Part shown: piece after piece, positions 1 to 8,905 of the stretch
Position numbering within the stretch: the first letter of the stretch is position 1
Layout of the letters: each line of letters starts with the position of its first letter
Source of the DNA: Cyclobacteriaceae bacterium
Lineage (GTDB): Bacteria; Bacteroidota; Bacteroidia; Cytophagales; Cyclobacteriaceae
Reading direction: 5' to 3'
Assembly: GCA_029882675.1 (NCBI GenBank)
Contig: JAOUKJ010000008.1
Location: forward strand, 1 to 22,635
DNA: 22,635 nucleotides
Position numbers and translations under genes: made by a program
The notes under the pieces: generated by a model
The model's input: the letters and a program-made list of their open reading frames with translations, nothing else
What the model was told of the DNA's origin: nothing
Database searches by the model: none

Positions 1-845
1 GTTACAGCCTGACAAAAGACTATCTTTTTTTTGAACACAATAACAATCCCTCCGACATTTCTAAACTGGACAGCCTGGCGAAAAGTATAAGAAAAAAAGA
101 TCTACCCACCGCAGAAAACAAAAATAGCGCTTCAAAAATAGCGGAAACACCAAATACTAAAATTTACAAGTCACTTGATCCAAATAATATCTCCGCACAA
201 AAGTTAGAGGATCATGGCCTTTCAAGAAATACGGCTAATAATTGGGTGAAATATTTAGCCAAGGGTGGGCGGTTTAATAAACCAGAAGACCTACGTAAAA
301 TCTACGGCATGACTGAGAAACAATTACTGGCTATTTCGCCCTATTTAGACTTTGATGATGCCGTAACATCCAAAACGAAAATTCAAACACTTGATAGCCT
401 TTCTCAAACATCCAGCAAATCTGATCATGAAGAATATATCACCCATTCTTTCGATCTCAATTTAGCTGACACCACCGATTTCAAAAAGATAAAAGGAGTA
501 GGCAAGGTACTATCTTCACGTATCATTAATTTCAGAAACAGCCTGGGGGGTTTTTTGTATGAATCCCAACTGTACGAAGTGTATCACCTTGATTCAGCCG
601 TTGCGGAAAATATTATGGTGGCGGGCTTTATCACAGCATCATTTAATCCTCAAAAAATAAACATCAATCAGGCTGACAAAAAGCTACTTTCCAAACATCC
701 TTATATCTCATTCAAGTTGGCTGAACTGATTGTAGCCTACAGAAAACAGCATGACGGGTTCAGGGATATTAGCGAAATAAAAAACATTCCCATTGTCACA
801 GAAGAAATGTTTCAGAAGCTTGAAAATTATATTACTTTACACTGA
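1..845 (+). CDS. Helix-hairpin-helix (ComEA-like) protein, 5' end outside window
   Basis: The frame is open from base 3 with no stop, so the gene begins before the window and the in-frame GTG at 246 is not its start; about 280 residues are visible. Three tandem helix-hairpin-helix type repeats can be seen, at about visible residues 59-115 (begins DPNNIS, with KGGRF and DLRKIYGM), 150-208 (FDLNLADT, then KIKGVGKVLSSRI and GGFLYESQL) and 219-278 (ININQADKKLL, then AELIVAYRKQHDGF). The pattern of an N-x-A entry, a G-x-G hairpin, a YR or FR, a GGF and a closing helix is that of ComEA-family DNA-binding modules. In Bacteroidota such proteins usually carry an N-terminal membrane segment, which would lie outside the window. 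DNA binding is inferred from family; a role in DNA uptake is not shown. The next gene starts 11 bases downstream, so the two are probably cotranscribed. Confidence 0.85.
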   Translation, partial: YSLTKDYLFFEHNNNPSDISKLDSLAKSIRKKDLPTAENKNSASKIAETPNTKIYKSLDPNNISAQKLEDHGLSRNTANNWVKYLAKGGRFNKPEDLRKIYGMTEKQLLAISPYLDFDDAVTSKTKIQTLDSLSQTSSKSDHEEYITHSFDLNLADTTDFKKIKGVGKVLSSRIINFRNSLGGFLYESQLYEVYHLDSAVAENIMVAGFITASFNPQKININQADKKLLSKHPYISFKLAELIVAYRKQHDGFRDISEIKNIPIVTEEMFQKLENYITLH

Positions 846-856
846 TTTTCGTATTT

Positions 857-3800
857 ATGAATCAGTTACTCAAGTCATATAGTAAACGCCTGACCAATTT
901 AACAGGCAAAAACAGATCTGTGCTGTTATTAAAGCTGAATTCCAGTCATTATGCTGACATTCATAAGTTCAGCTTTCTCAATGGCAAACCCTCATTTTCA
1001 ATCATAGAATCACTTATCCTCGGAAAAAAGGTCATTATTTGTCCTGAAATGGACAGTCGTGATCAGGATGTTAATCTGATTAGCCGGATCTTGCGCAAGA
1101 TACAACGTGCTGACAATTTTATTTTTGAAGAACAAGGTTCACGAGACTTGCATATAGGATGGCCTTTTCTACGGGGAAAACTGGCAGACGGCACACCTGT
1201 TCGTTGTGCGCTTGCTTATTTTCCGGTAGAATTGAAATTGAACAAGAACAAATGGGAAATCATTCCTCGCACAGATACCGGTGCTACCCTCAACAGGTCT
1301 TTTCTTTTAGCCTATGGTCATTATAATCAGGTGAAAATTCCTGACGAGCTGCTTGAAACCAACCTCGATGATTTTGATAATGACATCACTGTTTTCCGCA
1401 CAAGTTTATACCAATTGTTTCGCGACAGCGGGGTGGAATTCAATTTCAATCGGGATAATTTTCAGGACGAACTGACTCCTTTTCAGGAATTTGGGAAAAA
1501 AGATTTCGAGGAAAACCATAAGTATGGCGAATTAAAGCTCTTTCCCGAAGCCGTTTTGGGTATCTTTCCACAAACCGGTTCACATCTCTCCCCGGATTAT
1601 GATGTGCTGCTTGGATCAAATCGTTTCCGGGATCTTGACGAGTTTTTCAAAGAGCGTTCCAACATAGAAGAACGCAGTGGAAACTCTCCATACTTTTTTC
1701 TGGGACAAGTAAGCGAAGAAAAAACTTTTACTCCTTTCAAAATTGATGCCTTTCAGGAAAATGCTATAAAAGCTGTAAAGAAAGGCTACTCGCTTGTCGT
1801 CCAGGGACCTCCGGGTACCGGCAAATCACAACTGATTTGTAATTTGGTATCTGATTTTATGGCCAGAGGTAAAAAAGTGTTGGTTGTTTGTCAGAAGCGG
1901 GCTGCATTGGATGTGGTATATGATCGGCTCAAGGAAAAATTCCTTGCTGATTTTATTGGGTTGGTACATGATTACCGGAACGACAGAAAGGAAATTTTCG
2001 AGAAAATTGCCCGCCAAATACGGGTGATCCCTGAATACCAACATCAGAATAATAATCTGGATCAGATACCACTGGAAAGAAGATTCCTGCAAGTAAGCCG
2101 GCAAATAGATCGGATTGTCGAAGAACTTGAAGAATATAAATCAGCTCTTTTTGATGAGACTGAGTGTGGTATTTCAGCCAAAGAACTGTACCTGACCAGT
2201 GATATCTCACTACCAATCGTAAACCTCAGGCAATATTACAGAAACTTTTCTTTCGAACATCTGCCTGATTTCCTTAATACCATACAGGATTATGTAGAAT
2301 ACGCCAAACAGTTTAAACGTTCTGATTATCCACTGCTGGAGCGTAAGCCCTTTAAAGGCTACGGCATTTCAGAACAAAAGAAAATGGAAGATATCCTGCA
2401 TGAAATACCTGTTTTTCATGAGAGCATACAAACCAAGCTTAACCAAATTTTTAACCGCACCTTTTCTTTGGAAGACTGCGAGAACTTACTGGCTCTGAGA
2501 CACAAAGTCGTGGAAATGCTTAATATTCTGAAAGATGAAAAAACATATGCCTGTTTTCATTTTATGGCTGAATATTCTGATCAGGAAACCAATCCACTAT
2601 GGCTCAGCAACACTGAACGGGTCATTATGGAATGTTACAAAGGGGAAGGTCCGGAAATAAGCCTGCCCGCTGATCAATTAGGTAAATTTCAGGAAGTTTT
2701 ACAACGATCGATTGAGGCAAGAAAAGGCCTGTTAAAATTGGTGAGATGGAAGCTATTATCAGAAGATAAGTATTATATAAAAAGGGTTTTGGTAGCCAAT
2801 GGACTGAAAGTCAATAAAGAAGGATTCAGATCATTGGTTGAACGAATTGATAACCGATTGAACATCGAGCATAATTTAAGTAAACTAAAAGAAAAAAAAT
2901 GGATAAGCGATATTCCCTCTTCCTATGAAAAGCTCAACTTTCAGAATTGGTTTCACACGCAAAAGATAGCCATTAAAGCCAAAGCCATTTTCAACTCACT
3001 CAGGCCAATAAAAGACCATATCAACCTGGCTTTCTTACATCTGGATGAACTGAGCGACATACTCAACAAGTTTTTTTCCGTAGTCAATGACATTCCTGAA
3101 AGACGGTCAATCTGGGAGTTGTATTTCTCAAGAAATCAAATAACGAACATACTCAACAACCCCTCCAATGCAAACAACTTTCTTAAAATACTAAAAAGGG
3201 ATTTCGAAGCATTATGTGATTTTGATGAAATACAGGACAAACTAACCTCCTATGAAAAAGAGGTTCTCGACCTGACAATTGGCGAGGCTCCTTCCGATCA
3301 GGTCGAAGAAATACTTAACTTTTTCGAAAATAGCTTAAAGATAGCATGGATTGACCATATAGAAGCTAAATTTCCTGTATTACGGTCGGTGTCTTCGATG
3401 AAATTCAGAAAAAAAGAAGCTGAATTACAAAACCTGGTAAAGGAAAAACTGGATATTAGCAACGAGATATTACTTTTAAAAACCAGAGAGCAAACCTACG
3501 AAAGTATTGAATACAACAGGCTCAAAAACAGGGTTACATACCGAGACCTCGACCATCAGGTAAATAAAAAAAGAAGAGTCTGGCCGTTAAGAAAACTCAT
3601 TGACCAGTTTAATCATGAACTTTTCAATCTCGTTCCATGCTGGCTGGGATCACCGGAATCAGTATCCGCTATCTTCCCCATGGAGCCCATTTTTGACATT
3701 GTAATCTTTGATGAGGCATCCCAGTGCTTTGTTGAGCAGGGCATACCGGCGATGTATCGTGGCAGACAAATTGTAGTGGCAGGAGATGACAAACAATTGC

Positions 3801-4876
3801 GTCCAAATGATCTCTATCAGATCAGGTATGAAGAGGATATTGATGAAGATCCTGCATTGGAGATCAGCTCAGTCCTCGATCTTGCCCGTCGATATCTCAT
3901 GGAAGTACAACTCCGCGGACATTACAGATCAAAAACCCTGGATCTTATTGATTTTTCCAATCAAAAATTTTACCATGGCAACCTGCACCTTCTCCCCGAT
4001 CGAAAAATGGCCAATAGCAAAACACCAGCGATCAATTATATAAAAGTTGACGGGATATGGGAAAAAAATCACAACCATATTGAAGCTGAAAAGGTTGTCA
4101 GTATCACTACCCAGCTATTAACTGAACAGCCTGACAAATCAATAGGCATCCTAACATTCAATGCTCGGCAACAGGAACATATTATGGATCTGATCGATGA
4201 AAAAGCCATCCGTTCTAAAATCACTTTTCCTGCTAGTCTTTTCGTGAAAAACATTGAAAATGTGCAGGGAGACGAAAGAGATATCATTATTTTTTCTATT
4301 GGTTACGGCCCTGATCCTTCGGGCCGGATGGTCATGCAGTTTGGGAGTCTCAATGCTGAATTTGGAGAAAACAGGCTTAATGTTGCCGTTACCAGAGCAC
4401 GTGAGAAAATCATCATTGTAAGTAGTATTTCTCCCCCCCAACTAAAAGTAGCTGACAGTAAAAATTCCGGCCCCAAACTGCTTAGGGAATACCTGGAATA
4501 TGCCCTTGATGTTTCTGAAGGACGCTATACTCCTACCCCAAACCAAAGTGTAGCCAAATCTGCCCATTGGTTTCTCAAAGCAAAAATCATCCAATGGGCT
4601 CAACAACAAAAAGGTTTTGAAATCATCGAGGAACTGCCCTTTGCAGACCTCACAATCAAAGAAGATCAAGACTACCTGGGCCTCATAAGAACTGACGATG
4701 ATCTCTATTACAGTGCTGCCTCTGTAAAGGACGCTCATGTCTATACTCCGTTTGTGCTAACAAAGAAAAAATGGCCATTTTACAGTATCTCCAGCCGCGA
4801 ATATTGGAATGATAAAAACGCCCTGTTTGAACGGCTAAATACCTATATTATTAACCAGCTGCCCGTTAGAAAGTAG
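857..4876 (+). CDS. Superfamily 1 DNA/RNA helicase, DUF4011/COG1112-like, with degenerate Vsr-like C-terminus
   Basis: A 1339-residue protein. The N-terminus (LTGKNRSVLLLKL, then about residues 1-250) resembles the DUF4011 domain that precedes Dna2/Upf1-like helicases. Motif I GPPGTGKS is at residues 317-324, motif II DEAS at 952-955 followed by Q, motif III GDDKQLRP at 976-983, the HYRS motif near 1025, VQGDERD at about 1136-1142 (motif V) and NVAVTRAR at about 1173-1182 (motif VI). A largely helical insert of about 550 residues separates motifs Ia and II. The tail (about 1240-1339) lines up by eye with the Vsr/DUF559-like endonuclease fold found at the end of this family (FADLTI, YLGLI, YYSAAS, FYSISSREYW), but the usual acidic residue after LG(I/L) seems lost, so cleavage activity is doubtful. 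The ATG follows an AT-rich gap without Shine-Dalgarno, normal for the phylum. Function in repair, RNA metabolism or defence cannot be decided from sequence. Confidence 0.88.
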   Translation: MNQLLKSYSKRLTNLTGKNRSVLLLKLNSSHYADIHKFSFLNGKPSFSIIESLILGKKVIICPEMDSRDQDVNLISRILRKIQRADNFIFEEQGSRDLHIGWPFLRGKLADGTPVRCALAYFPVELKLNKNKWEIIPRTDTGATLNRSFLLAYGHYNQVKIPDELLETNLDDFDNDITVFRTSLYQLFRDSGVEFNFNRDNFQDELTPFQEFGKKDFEENHKYGELKLFPEAVLGIFPQTGSHLSPDYDVLLGSNRFRDLDEFFKERSNIEERSGNSPYFFLGQVSEEKTFTPFKIDAFQENAIKAVKKGYSLVVQGPPGTGKSQLICNLVSDFMARGKKVLVVCQKRAALDVVYDRLKEKFLADFIGLVHDYRNDRKEIFEKIARQIRVIPEYQHQNNNLDQIPLERRFLQVSRQIDRIVEELEEYKSALFDETECGISAKELYLTSDISLPIVNLRQYYRNFSFEHLPDFLNTIQDYVEYAKQFKRSDYPLLERKPFKGYGISEQKKMEDILHEIPVFHESIQTKLNQIFNRTFSLEDCENLLALRHKVVEMLNILKDEKTYACFHFMAEYSDQETNPLWLSNTERVIMECYKGEGPEISLPADQLGKFQEVLQRSIEARKGLLKLVRWKLLSEDKYYIKRVLVANGLKVNKEGFRSLVERIDNRLNIEHNLSKLKEKKWISDIPSSYEKLNFQNWFHTQKIAIKAKAIFNSLRPIKDHINLAFLHLDELSDILNKFFSVVNDIPERRSIWELYFSRNQITNILNNPSNANNFLKILKRDFEALCDFDEIQDKLTSYEKEVLDLTIGEAPSDQVEEILNFFENSLKIAWIDHIEAKFPVLRSVSSMKFRKKEAELQNLVKEKLDISNEILLLKTREQTYESIEYNRLKNRVTYRDLDHQVNKKRRVWPLRKLIDQFNHELFNLVPCWLGSPESVSAIFPMEPIFDIVIFDEASQCFVEQGIPAMYRGRQIVVAGDDKQLRPNDLYQIRYEEDIDEDPALEISSVLDLARRYLMEVQLRGHYRSKTLDLIDFSNQKFYHGNLHLLPDRKMANSKTPAINYIKVDGIWEKNHNHIEAEKVVSITTQLLTEQPDKSIGILTFNARQQEHIMDLIDEKAIRSKITFPASLFVKNIENVQGDERDIIIFSIGYGPDPSGRMVMQFGSLNAEFGENRLNVAVTRAREKIIIVSSISPPQLKVADSKNSGPKLLREYLEYALDVSEGRYTPTPNQSVAKSAHWFLKAKIIQWAQQQKGFEIIEELPFADLTIKEDQDYLGLIRTDDDLYYSAASVKDAHVYTPFVLTKKKWPFYSISSREYWNDKNALFERLNTYIINQLPVRK

Positions 4877-4891
4877 CTTCTGGTCAATTGC

Positions 4892-7675
4892 TTATTCTTC
4901 TGTAGGAACCGCTAAATTTTCAATTAAAAACATGCGTCTTTCACCGATATCCTTTTTAATCTTCACCATTCTTATTTCCACGTCGATCAATTCTTCAGCT
5001 TTTGTTTTCAGCTGCGTCTTGACATTTGAGTCGCCGCTCATCGCAGAAATATCATCAGTAAAAAGATCAAAGAAACTAGAGCGCTTTAATTCAACATTGC
5101 GATAACCCGAATATTTCAACATAGGTTTATTGGCCTCCTCCAGTCCTCCCTCTTCGTTTATTACAGCAATACCATAAGGCACTCCATCCAGGATATTAGT
5201 GATATTGTATTGCCAACGTGCCTGATCTTCCTTTTCCTGAGCACTTACTTCAGTGAGCTTCACCCGGGCGAGCACTTCCCCCAGTTGACCACCCATCTGT
5301 TTAAGGAATTTGATCAGCAAGTCATCTATTTCCTGCTGATCGCGCATATATATTTCTGTCACAGCAGTCACATTCTTTCCGGAAAAAATAGGGAAAAAAT
5401 ATGCAGCGCGTAATCCGCATTTTTTTGCAGCTTCATTTCGTGTATATCCTTCATGCTCAATAACATCAGCCACAAAGTAAGGCTCTGCACCCGTATATGC
5501 CAATCCAATCACTCCCTCATCGGCTTTAAAGACCAGTTCCTTACTCGCTTCAATCATGGGCTGTTGCATACCCTCATCGCTCACATAAAAAGTTGCCAAC
5601 GAACGTAAAGCTCTTTTTCCCCGTACAAATTCAACTCCAAAAATATTACAAAAATCGAATTCCAGGTTTTGCCCGATCTCCTCCACAAATACCGAGTAAA
5701 CCTGATCTACCCGCAACGCCATACTTAATTTATTACTAATCTCTATCTGTAGTGCGTTGAGCTTATTTTGTTTCTTGGTATCTTCAAGTAATTTTTCGGT
5801 CTCTTTTGCTCGCCTGCCCAGCTCTTCCTGCGTAGCCTGCAATTCCTCCATATTCTGCCTCATTTCCTCCTGTGCTGAACTCAGTTCCTCCTGTTGTATC
5901 TGTGACTGCTCAAGAAGTTGGCGGGTGGTGGTATTTATCCGTGTACTTGAAATAGTAAGGGCTATATTTTCACCTAGTTTTTCAACCAGTTCAATTTCAT
6001 AATCAGTGAATGGATTGAAACTACCCAGCTCGATTACACCAACAATCTCTTCTTCCTTCTTTAAAGGAACAATGAGTAAAGACCGGGGAACGGCCTTACC
6101 CAGGCCTGATGTGATGTTAATGTGATCTTCCGGAACCTCTGTCATATGTATCGTTTCTTTTTCAACGGCACATTGGCCTGCCAAGCCCTCACCCAGACCA
6201 ATCCGTTTTTCCATATACTTGCGCCGCTCATAGGCATACGCACTGACGAGTTCAAGGTGTTTGTCGTCCTCCTGTTCATCGTTTAACAAGAAAATGGCTC
6301 CCTGATTGGCCTTCATATAACTTACCAGATTCGAAATAATTGCAGTACTTAGCGCCTTTACTTCCAAATTGTCACCTCTTAAGATATCAGAAAATAATGT
6401 CAGTCCCTCGTTGGTCCATTTTCTGCGTTTTGCTTCAATCTCATTTTTACGCAGACTCTCCTGCAAGGACAATAGTGCCTGGCTCAGTTTGTCTTCATCA
6501 TATATCAAATCCAGCTCTGCATCCAGATGGCCGGATCCCAGGCTTTTTGTAAACGCTGTTTTTTTATCAATTTCCTTCGCCAGTTCTCCTACAGATGAAA
6601 TCATTTCGCCCAGCTCCCCCGTGAAATTTTCTTCATCGTATCCATTTACGGAAGTCTTTCCGGAGACCAGATCAGTTAAAATTAATGTGGTATGCTCTAC
6701 GGAATCCTTAATCTTTCGTGTTAATGAATACACCACAACACTCAATAAGAGAAAACCGATTGCTCCCGTACAAAAGACGATTAATAATTTATTGTTATAC
6801 AATGAAAAATATTGGCTGATATCATAGACCGACATTAATTGCCAGGAAGCCTGCGTCATACCCACACTTACCGGCTGATTCAAGGTAATCGTTTCTATGA
6901 AAGCATCATCAAAATTCACATCATCCAGCACACTATCCACCCAGTCAGCCTGATTTGAAATAATAATCTGATTATCTTTATTATATAAATAGCTTTTATG
7001 ACCGGATTCTTTCTTTGGAAGCAAATCAAATAATTGATGTAGTGAAATTTCCACTGCTAAAACCCCTCCAAACCGGCCATCGATAGTAATGGGTATCGTC
7101 ATTTTAAACGTTGGGGCATGATCCTGCCAAACTTTTGTATAATATATATCAGATACTTTTTCTCTATTTACCAAACGGGTATCATAATATAAGCCCTCCA
7201 GATAGTCCCGGTTATCTGCTATTGTGTCTTTGGAAAAGAGATATCCTCCCCCATGGTTACTGTATCGGAAGGATATCTGACTGTCCTCACCAAAACCAAA
7301 AGGTAAGAGCACGGAAGACTCCCACACCACCCAGCAAGTGAGTACTTCAGGATAAGATTGAATAATATTGTAGACAATATCACCTTGCTTATCTTCAAAG
7401 TCTCCCTGTACATATCCCGCATCTGCATACCTGCCCATCACTTTGCCGGATACTTTCAATGTATTTATCCGTTCTTCAAAATATTGAGATATTTCTTCTG
7501 AAACCTTTTTACTGTCATATTCCGCATCCTTTAAGGCATTATCTTTCGACAATTCTCTTATTGAAGTGAGTAAAGAAATACTGATAAGCAACAAAGAAAG
7601 CCCTCCAATGACAAAAACAGGAAGGAAAAGCTTTTTCTGTATGTCTAAATTTTTAATGAATTTAAAATTAATCAT
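4892..7675 (-). CDS. Membrane sensor protein: Cache, HAMP-like, GAF, coiled coil, GAF, PAS; no output domain
   Basis: A 927-residue protein. A first membrane helix lies at about 17-38, then an extracytoplasmic Cache-type sensor (about 40-290, with YPEVLTCWVVWES and a later GGVLAVEIS strand), a second membrane helix at 297-318, and a HAMP-like linker with the helix DKLSQALLSLQESLRK near 395-410. GAF 1 is at about 435-580 (GEGLAGQCA, LLIVPLKKEEEIVGVIELGS). A strong coiled coil rich in Q and E covers about 584-640 (EEMRQNMEELQATQEEL). GAF 2 is at about 645-805 and a PAS domain at about 820-925 (GIAVINEEGGLEEANKPMLKYSGY). No histidine kinase, GGDEF, phosphatase or methyl-accepting signalling region follows. 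This domain order is common in Cytophagales sensors. It probably detects an extracellular ligand and passes the signal to a separate partner. Its stop lies 15 bases from that of the convergent helicase gene. Confidence 0.85.
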   Translation of the reverse strand: MINFKFIKNLDIQKKLFLPVFVIGGLSLLLISISLLTSIRELSKDNALKDAEYDSKKVSEEISQYFEERINTLKVSGKVMGRYADAGYVQGDFEDKQGDIVYNIIQSYPEVLTCWVVWESSVLLPFGFGEDSQISFRYSNHGGGYLFSKDTIADNRDYLEGLYYDTRLVNREKVSDIYYTKVWQDHAPTFKMTIPITIDGRFGGVLAVEISLHQLFDLLPKKESGHKSYLYNKDNQIIISNQADWVDSVLDDVNFDDAFIETITLNQPVSVGMTQASWQLMSVYDISQYFSLYNNKLLIVFCTGAIGFLLLSVVVYSLTRKIKDSVEHTTLILTDLVSGKTSVNGYDEENFTGELGEMISSVGELAKEIDKKTAFTKSLGSGHLDAELDLIYDEDKLSQALLSLQESLRKNEIEAKRRKWTNEGLTLFSDILRGDNLEVKALSTAIISNLVSYMKANQGAIFLLNDEQEDDKHLELVSAYAYERRKYMEKRIGLGEGLAGQCAVEKETIHMTEVPEDHINITSGLGKAVPRSLLIVPLKKEEEIVGVIELGSFNPFTDYEIELVEKLGENIALTISSTRINTTTRQLLEQSQIQQEELSSAQEEMRQNMEELQATQEELGRRAKETEKLLEDTKKQNKLNALQIEISNKLSMALRVDQVYSVFVEEIGQNLEFDFCNIFGVEFVRGKRALRSLATFYVSDEGMQQPMIEASKELVFKADEGVIGLAYTGAEPYFVADVIEHEGYTRNEAAKKCGLRAAYFFPIFSGKNVTAVTEIYMRDQQEIDDLLIKFLKQMGGQLGEVLARVKLTEVSAQEKEDQARWQYNITNILDGVPYGIAVINEEGGLEEANKPMLKYSGYRNVELKRSSFFDLFTDDISAMSGDSNVKTQLKTKAEELIDVEIRMVKIKKDIGERRMFLIENLAVPTEE

Positions 7676-7786
7676 GCATTCTGTAGATAGATCTATTCAA
7701 AGTAAATAAATGATAAGCAAAGTGACGCCCTTTTTTCACCTTTTAATTTATAAAAATAATACATTGAAAGCACATGAAGCGAAAAA

Positions 7787-8824
7787 TTAAAAAAAACCAC
7801 TCACTGCCTCCATAAATTTTCTCCCAATCTCAACATGATTGTAGTTTTCAGTAATGTGCTTGTGCGCAGATGCAGCTATTTCATCCCTTATCTTTTCTTC
7901 TTTTTTAACATAAAGAATGGCCTCAGCGATCGATTTAGGGTCAGAAGACGTTAAAATAACATCTTTTTTATCTGTAAATACTTCCCTGATGGCTGGCGTG
8001 TCTTTTGTGATAATACACTTTTCACAAGCGGCATAATGATACACCTTGTTTGGTATGACCAATTGGGCTTTGGGTGTTTCACCAAAAATACCCAGGCATA
8101 CGGAATGGGAATTAATCCTGTCCGGGAGCATATTATATGCCGCACTGCCCAATAACCTTACATTGTCAAGCCTTTTTTTTCTTATCATCACCTCCGATTT
8201 CTCAAATTCAAAGCCACTCCCGGTCAATTCAAATATCAAATTTTCGCCTTTTAATATTTCAGCTGCTGACAGAATATTACTCACGCCCTGCAATGGTATA
8301 AACCCTCCGTAAAAACCAACAACGAAGTCATTGTTATTGTTATTTCTTTTTTTTAGAGGAAAGAATGTTTCGCTATCGACCCCAACAGGCACAACCCCCA
8401 CTTTTTTTTCATCTAAATTAAATGTCCTTACAAAGTAATCTTTATGTGAATATGTATCAGCCAGAAGGAAGTCTGCCTTATGAAAAGGGAATTTATCTTT
8501 GTAGAAATTCTTAATTGCCCGGGGCGAAAACCGGGACACCTGTTTATAGTCAAAGACCTTAGTCAAATACTTCGAAATCAGGGGATCAAAAATAACAGGT
8601 TTAGCTGTCAGTGTCTTTACGCCGCGCACATCAGCATGCGTAAAAGAAGGCATGAAAATAAAATCAACGCTGAGTGAGGCTTGTTTTATTTCGTGTCTGC
8701 TATCACGAAGACGACCTGTAATTGGCATTTCAATAAGCTCAACACCTAAAGCCCTAAGGCCTTTTAGCAGCACCATTGTGCGGTTATATTCCGGATTGTA
8801 ACATCCTGTAACCAGTATTTTCAA
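7787..8824 (-). CDS. Glycosyltransferase, GT4-like (group 1)
   Basis: A 345-residue protein with the two-Rossmann-domain outline of GT-B enzymes. It opens with the strand MKILVTGCYNP, has the inter-domain VVPVGVD motif at 144-150, the second-domain opening VVGFYGGFIPLQG at 168-180, and a donor-site-like stretch at 244-267 (LGIFGE, then VIPNKVYHYAAC) and IITKDTPAIRE. A canonical EX7E pair is not clear. The donor sugar and acceptor are unknown; a role in cell-surface polysaccharide or glycolipid synthesis is an inference from the family. The start is TTG (bases 8824-8822): an in-frame TAA lies directly upstream, and the next ATG (residue 17) would remove the first beta strand. A run of five asparagines (161-165) sits in the linker between the domains. 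It may be cotranscribed with the sensor gene 111 bases downstream. Confidence 0.82.
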   Translation of the reverse strand: MKILVTGCYNPEYNRTMVLLKGLRALGVELIEMPITGRLRDSRHEIKQASLSVDFIFMPSFTHADVRGVKTLTAKPVIFDPLISKYLTKVFDYKQVSRFSPRAIKNFYKDKFPFHKADFLLADTYSHKDYFVRTFNLDEKKVGVVPVGVDSETFFPLKKRNNNNNDFVVGFYGGFIPLQGVSNILSAAEILKGENLIFELTGSGFEFEKSEVMIRKKRLDNVRLLGSAAYNMLPDRINSHSVCLGIFGETPKAQLVIPNKVYHYAACEKCIITKDTPAIREVFTDKKDVILTSSDPKSIAEAILYVKKEEKIRDEIAASAHKHITENYNHVEIGRKFMEAVSGFF

Positions 8825-8888
8825 TTAAATATCAAGCTTAATTTTGTTTGTCATCAGCTAAAATACACCAAATTAATCACGCAAAACG

Positions 8889-8903
8889 CAAGAAGTACTC
8901 TTG
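8889..8903 (-). terminator. Weak hairpin after the OmpA lipoprotein gene
   Basis: An inverted repeat CAAGA-N5-TCTTG begins 3 bases past the stop codon. On the minus strand it is followed by CGTTTTGCG, not a clean U-run. It may be a weak terminator or a processing hairpin ahead of the glycosyltransferase gene. Confidence 0.25.
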
Positions 8904-8905
8904 AT

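Noticed and set aside
246..845. Helix-hairpin-helix gene as a complete gene starting at GTG 246
   Set aside because: The frame is open to base 3 and the first repeat begins before 246, so the gene is cut by the window edge.
857..4876. Helicase as part of a known defence system such as Mokosh
   Set aside because: No phospholipase D partner, no fused nuclease with intact site, and no other defence gene nearby; the surroundings look like core genome.
6369..6827. 152-residue open frame on the plus strand
   Set aside because: It lies wholly antisense to the sensor gene and is Ser-rich with no motif, as expected of a shadow frame.
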